Positions 22,699 to 25,802 of a stretch of 25,802 bases of DNA are shown here, one piece after another. A program made the position numbers and the translations under genes. The stretch is from positions 1-25,802 of the forward strand of contig VAXK01000222.1 of NCBI GenBank assembly GCA_005885565.1. Direction: 5' to 3'. The stretch's first letter is position 1; each line of letters starts with the position of its first letter. This DNA comes from Actinomycetota bacterium (lineage in GTDB: Bacteria > Actinomycetota > Thermoleophilia > Gaiellales > Gaiellaceae). The notes under the pieces are model-generated. The model was not told the DNA's origin. It worked only from the letters and a program-made list of their open reading frames with translations, and made no database searches.

Positions 22699-22704
22699 AC
22701 TCTA
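22699..22704 (-). promoter_or_regulatory. Candidate -10 box for mtaB operon
   Basis: TAGAGT on the minus strand is 9 nt before the GTG start of mtaB, so the transcript would have at most a few untranslated bases. Confidence 0.4.
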
Positions 22705-22763
22705 CCGCCGGAGTCGTACGAGAATCGCGCGGCGGCCGGAGCGAGACTCCGTAACTGCCCCCA

Positions 22764-22783
22764 AGGGGTCCCCCGCGACCCCT
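22764..22783 (-). terminator. Hairpin between prmA and mtaB
   Basis: AGGGGTC-CCCCGC-GACCCCT forms a perfect 7-bp stem 23 nt after the prmA stop. No U-tract follows. It resembles the other intergenic hairpins at 3613-3635 and 6171-6185, which share a CCCGCGA-(G)CCC(C)T run at their 3' side. Confidence 0.45.
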
Positions 22784-22805
22784 ACAGGCACGGTAGCGAG
22801 GATCT

Positions 22806-23533
22806 TCAGACACGACTGTTGCGACTTCGCACCGAAACATCCTCGTGCGCGTAGAGATCGGCGGCCCAGCGGTCGGCCGCGCGCCTCCGCAGATGGCGGA
22901 AGCCGGTCAGGCCCGTCGGCCCGGTCTCCAGATACCCGGAGGCGACGAGCAGACGGCAGCGGAGGCGTGGTGCGAACGCCTCGATCGTCTCGCGCGCGAT
23001 GTTCGCGAAGACGACGTCGGCTCGGCGGTGAGCGCATCCGCGCAGGACGCGTCGACCGAGGCGTCATTCACCTCGGCGTTTCGCCGGGTCTCCTCGACGG
23101 CCGTACCATCGGCGTCGATCCCGCGGACGGGCCGGTAGCCCAGCAGCGCGGCGGCGACGGCCAGCACGCCGGACCCGCAGCCGACGTCGAGCACGCTCGC
23201 CGCGCCGAGCTCCGATCGAAGCTCGACGAGGAGCTCGAGGCACAACCTCGTGGTCGGGTGCCCGCCCGTCCCGAACGCGCGCGCCGGCTCGATCACCACC
23301 GCGATCGCGTCCTGCGGTGGAGTCTCCCAGTCGGGGCCGATCCAGAGCGGGCCGACGCGGACGGGGCGGTGGAAGTCGCGCCACCGCTCCTCCCAGCCCG
23401 GCGTGACCTCGGCCTCGACGACGTCGCCGAATGCGGCTCGAACCTCGGCCGCTCCGGCGGCATCGGTGTACGCGGCGAGCTCGAGTCCGCGGCCTCGATC
23501 GCGTTCCTCGAACCCGGCCGGGAAGAGAGCGAT
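22806..23533 (-). pseudogene. prmA: Ribosomal protein L11 methyltransferase, N-terminus missing and frameshifted
   Basis: PrmA methylates ribosomal protein L11. The sequence PAGFEERDRGRGLELAAYTD, then WEERWRDFHRPVRVGPLWIG, the PrmA hallmark RAFGTGGHPTTRLCLELL and the SAM motif VLDVGCGSGVLAVAAALLGY are continuous with the dnaJ frame. Near 23018-23024 the frame breaks after ADALTAEP. The conserved VVFANIARETIEAFAPRLR (NIxxxxI motif) and the end AADLYAHEDVSVRSRNSRV lie in another frame, with a stop at 22806-22808. Loss of one or four bases explains this. About 20 N-terminal residues are also lacking because the gene is fused in frame to dnaJ. As a whole the product would be inactive as read; an error in the sequence is plausible. 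Confidence 0.85.
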
Positions 23534-24640
23534 CTTCAGCTTGTCGAAGAAGCCCTCGTCGTCGCGGTAGTTGTCCTCGGTGAAGCGCTGCTCGAGCTGC
23601 TCGAGGAGCCGCCGTTGCTCGTCGGTCAGCCGGCGCGGCACGCGTACGTTCACGAGGACGCGCTGGTCGCCCCGCCCGAATCCCTGGAGCACCGGCATGC
23701 CGCGCCCGCGCAGGACGCGGATCTCCCCGGGCTGCGTCCCCGGCTCGAACTGCAGCGCGACGTCGCCCTGGAGTGTCGGAACCGTGACCTCGGCGCCCAG
23801 CGCCGCCTGCGTCACCGTCAGGTCGACGGTGGAGAAGATGTCGTCTCCTTCGCGCACGAACCGCTCGTCGGGCACGACCCGAACGAGCACGAAGAGGTCT
23901 CCGGATCGGCTGCCCAGCGCGCCGGCGTGACCTTCGCCGCTGAGCCGGATCCGCTGCCCGTCGTGGATCCCCGGCGGGATCTCGACGCGGAGCGAACGCT
24001 CCTCGACGACGCGTCCGCTGCCCGCGCAGCGATCGCACGGAGTCTCCACGATGGTGCCCGCACCGCCGCAGCGCGTGCACGGCTGCGTCCGCACGAACTG
24101 GCCGAACGCGCTTCGCGAGACGTGCTGGAGATAGCCGCTGCCCTCGCACTGCGGACATCTCGTCGGGCTGGTGCCCGGCTCTGCGCCGCTCCCGCCGCAG
24201 CGCCCGCACGAGACGCTCGTCCGAATCGGAACCTCGCGCGTCGTGCCGGTGGCCGCCTCCACGAGCTCGATCTCCACCTGCGCTGCGACGTCGGCGCCGC
24301 GAGCCTGCGCGCGGCCGCGCCCCGCTCCCCCGAAGAGGTCGTCGCCGAAGAACGCGGAGAAGATGTCGGCGAGGTTGCCGAGGTCGAACTGCGACGGTGT
24401 GAACCCGCCGCTCCGCAGCCCCGCGTGCCCATAGCGGTCGTACACCTCACGTGTCTCGGGCTTGGAGAGGACTTCGTAGGCCTCCGCTACCTCGCGGAAG
24501 CGATCGTGCGCGTCAGGGGCGTCGGAGACGTCCGGGTGCAGCTCGCGCGCGAGTCGCCGGAACGCCTTCTTGATGTCGCCGTCGGTCGCGTTCCGCGGCA
24601 GGCCCAGGATCTCGTAGTAGTCCCGCTGCGTCGTGGCCAT
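23534..24640 (-). CDS. dnaJ: Chaperone DnaJ, reading into prmA without a stop
   Basis: About 369 residues of DnaJ (Hsp40), the co-chaperone that activates DnaK. The J domain spans residues 1-70, with HPD in LARELHPDVSD. Next come the short G/F-rich region (FFGDDLFGGAGRGRAQ), then four zinc-binding CxxCxGxG repeats (CGRCGGSG, CPQCEGSG, CTRCGGAG, CDRCAGSG) and the C-terminal substrate-binding domains. The end FFDKLK is where DnaJ proteins normally finish within a few residues. Here the frame runs straight into prmA sequence, so the last codons and the stop are missing; the open frame continues to 22907. The gene starts at ATG 24640, 7 nt after TAACCT, and follows hrcA by 54 nt. I judge the fusion to be an artefact or deletion, not a bifunctional enzyme. 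Confidence 0.93.
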
Positions 24641-24647
24641 TGCGGCA

Positions 24648-24653
24648 AGGTTA
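24648..24653 (-). promoter_or_regulatory. Candidate -10 box for dnaJ
   Basis: TAACCT on the minus strand lies 7 nt before the dnaJ ATG, in the short gap after hrcA. It would let dnaJ be transcribed apart from hrcA as a leaderless mRNA. Confidence 0.45.
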
Positions 24654-24694
24654 GCTTCGACTCCGCCGGGCGCAGCGGCGGCGCCAGGGCAGGC

Positions 24695-25726
24695 TCAGTT
24701 GTCGGCGTAGACCGCTTCGACGAAGCGCGAGAGCTCGTGCGCGGCCGAGCGCACGGAGCGAATGGCCTTGTCGTAGTCCATGCGCACCGGGCCGAGCAGC
24801 CCGACCGTCCCGAGGGCGCGATTCGAGAGGCCGTAGCAGGCGGCGACCAGCGCTACGTCCTGGAGCTTCGGGTGCTCGAGCTCCCCGCCGACGCGCACGA
24901 ACGGATGCTTGGCGTCGAGCGCCTCGTCCACGAGCTCGAGGAGCGCCGCACGCTTCTCGAGCGCCTCGAGCAAGCGCCGGTAGACACCGAGCTCCTCCGC
25001 CCGCACGTCCTCGAGCAGGCTCGCGGCGCCGCCGACGTAGAGCCGCTGCTCCGCCCGCAGCAGCTCGGTGAACGCTGGCCGCAGCAGAGCCAGGAACTCG
25101 CGCTCGCCGGCCGAGAGACCGGGATCCTCGAACCGCCTCCGCAGGAGATGAGTTCCGAGACCGAGACCGGCCACGCGCTCGTTGAGGTACTCCGCGGCCC
25201 AGTTCACCAGCCCCGGATCGACGGACCGGTTGAAGGTCACCACCCGCTTGGAGACGTCGCCCGTCGACGTGATCACGACCACCACGACGACCTCCGGCTG
25301 GAGCAGGAGCACCTCGACGTGACGCACCGTCGTCGTCTCGAGCGGGGGCGCCGAGACGAGCGCCAGCAGGCTGGTCACGTCGGCGAGTGCCTCCGTGGTC
25401 GCCTGGAGCGCCGACTCGACCTCGCTCCGGAGCGTCGAGAGGTCGAGCTGGAAGCGCGCAGGACGCGGCTCGAGCCGTTCGAGCAGCTCGTCGACGTACA
25501 GGCGGTAGCCCCGCTCGGTCGGGATCCGGCCGGCGGAGGTGTGGGGATGGGTCAGGAAGCCCAGCCCTTCAAGCTCCGCGAGCTCGTAGCGAACCGTCGA
25601 GGACGACACCACGAGACGCGACCGCTCGACGAGGTTCTTCGAGCCGACGGGCTGGCCCGTGGCGACGTACTCCTCGACGAGCTTCCCGAGGATGTCGCGC
25701 TGACGCGGTGTGAGGTCCGTCTGCAT
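24695..25726 (-). CDS. hrcA: Heat-inducible transcription repressor HrcA
   Basis: A 343-residue repressor that binds CIRCE operators of chaperone genes and is helped by GroEL. The N-terminal winged helix opens with LTPRQRDILGKLVEEYVATG, then QPVGSKNLVERSRLVVSSST and VRYELAELEGLGFLTHPHTS, followed by the conserved AGRIPTERGYRLYVDELL. The GAF-like and insert domains follow, with VVVVVITSTGDVSKRVV and a C-terminal LLGPVRMDYDKAIRSV, family-typical. ATG 25726 is chosen because it matches the usual start of HrcA and has AAAGG just before it; earlier in-frame starts lie within or before the -10 box. No CIRCE copy is visible near hrcA or dnaJ in this window. Confidence 0.96.
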   Translation of the reverse strand: MQTDLTPRQRDILGKLVEEYVATGQPVGSKNLVERSRLVVSSSTVRYELAELEGLGFLTHPHTSAGRIPTERGYRLYVDELLERLEPRPARFQLDLSTLRSEVESALQATTEALADVTSLLALVSAPPLETTTVRHVEVLLLQPEVVVVVVITSTGDVSKRVVTFNRSVDPGLVNWAAEYLNERVAGLGLGTHLLRRRFEDPGLSAGEREFLALLRPAFTELLRAEQRLYVGGAASLLEDVRAEELGVYRRLLEALEKRAALLELVDEALDAKHPFVRVGGELEHPKLQDVALVAACYGLSNRALGTVGLLGPVRMDYDKAIRSVRSAAHELSRFVEAVYADN

Positions 25727-25739
25727 CGCCTTTGCAGGC

Positions 25740-25745
25740 ATTTTA
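25740..25745 (-). promoter_or_regulatory. Candidate -10 box for hrcA
   Basis: TAAAAT on the minus strand lies 13 nt before the ATG at 25726 and is the most A+T-rich hexamer of this neighbourhood. Transcription would start near 25733, leaving a leader of about 7 nt. This argues against the earlier in-frame starts. Confidence 0.5.
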
Positions 25746-25777
25746 GCCCGGCTCACGGCGGGGCCACGCCGTCGCGC

Positions 25778-25802
25778 CTAGGCGAGGAGCTCCGCCGTCA
25801 CA
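25778..25802 (-). CDS. C-terminal end of an unidentified upstream gene
   Basis: On the minus strand a short frame enters from the window edge and ends VTAELLA followed by TAG (25778-25780), 32 nt before the hrcA -10 box. In many bacteria hemW stands upstream of hrcA, and such an ending would be compatible, but seven residues cannot identify it. The frame choice itself is uncertain. Confidence 0.25.

Noticed and set aside
22690..22805. rsmE between prmA and mtaB.
   Set aside because: The gap is only 116 nt and holds a hairpin and a promoter-like box, so it is too short for the gene.
22907..24640. DnaJ-PrmA as a real bifunctional fusion protein.
   Set aside because: DnaJ ends at its normal last residues, PrmA lacks its N-terminal strand, and the PrmA part is frameshifted as well. 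A small deletion or assembly error explains this better.
24641..25802. CIRCE operator near hrcA or dnaJ.
   Set aside because: I looked for TTAGCACTC-N9-GAGTGCTAA and found no pair of arms, only an isolated TTAGC next to dnaJ.

Overview
The window reads as chromosomal DNA of a high-GC actinobacterium. The gene order (hrcA-dnaJ-prmA-mtaB-HIT-yqeY, then phoH-ybeY-dagK/PAP2-era), the very high G+C and the many GTG starts would suit a soil lineage such as class Thermoleophilia; the class assignment is inference. I see no phage, insertion sequence, CRISPR array or rRNA. One tRNA gene (Leu, anticodon CAA) is present. Most genes are packed into operons with 1-10 nt overlaps.

Layout: 1-3400 (minus) is a branched-chain amino-acid ABC uptake operon, livK-livH-livM, with a strong hairpin after livK. 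3457-3608 holds the livK promoter, a nested inverted repeat and tRNA-Leu. 3680-6130 (plus) carries a VOC protein, a broken phosphofructokinase of PPi-dependent type and a DDAH/arginine-deiminase-type amidinohydrolase. 6216-10287 (minus) holds a methyltransferase (frameshifted), a Tat-exported DyP-like protein (frameshifted), a lipoprotein, a degenerate TrpC-like TIM barrel and a secreted protein of unknown function. 10348-14163 holds a deoxyribose-phosphate aldolase, a full aldehyde dehydrogenase, a truncated dehydrogenase without active site, and a divergent SRPBCC gene. 14208-16206 (plus) is a tightly coupled trio: methyltransferase, FRG-domain protein, small His-rich membrane protein. 16316-19234 (minus) is phoH-ybeY-dagK/PAP2-era. 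19345-20547 (plus) is a secreted NlpC/P60 cell-wall hydrolase. 20737-25726 (minus) is hrcA-dnaJ-prmA-mtaB-HIT-yqeY.

Functional picture: branched-chain amino-acid uptake; deoxyribose-5-phosphate breakdown to acetaldehyde and its oxidation; ribosome and RNA maturation (YbeY, Era, PrmA, MtaB); heat-shock control (HrcA, DnaJ); and envelope lipid and peptidoglycan turnover (DagK-PAP2, NlpC/P60).

Two patterns run through the window. First, many genes have a TANNNT hexamer only 5-9 nt before the start codon, which suggests widespread leaderless transcription. Second, at least five genes look damaged by small deletions or frameshifts (pfkA, the Tat protein, the 6.2-6.7 kb methyltransferase, the dnaJ/prmA junction and prmA itself). 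Because conserved housekeeping genes are among them, sequencing or assembly error is at least as likely as true gene decay. The best candidates for something undescribed are the methyltransferase-FRG-membrane protein trio and the paired active/inactive aldehyde dehydrogenases with a G-quadruplex-like leader.
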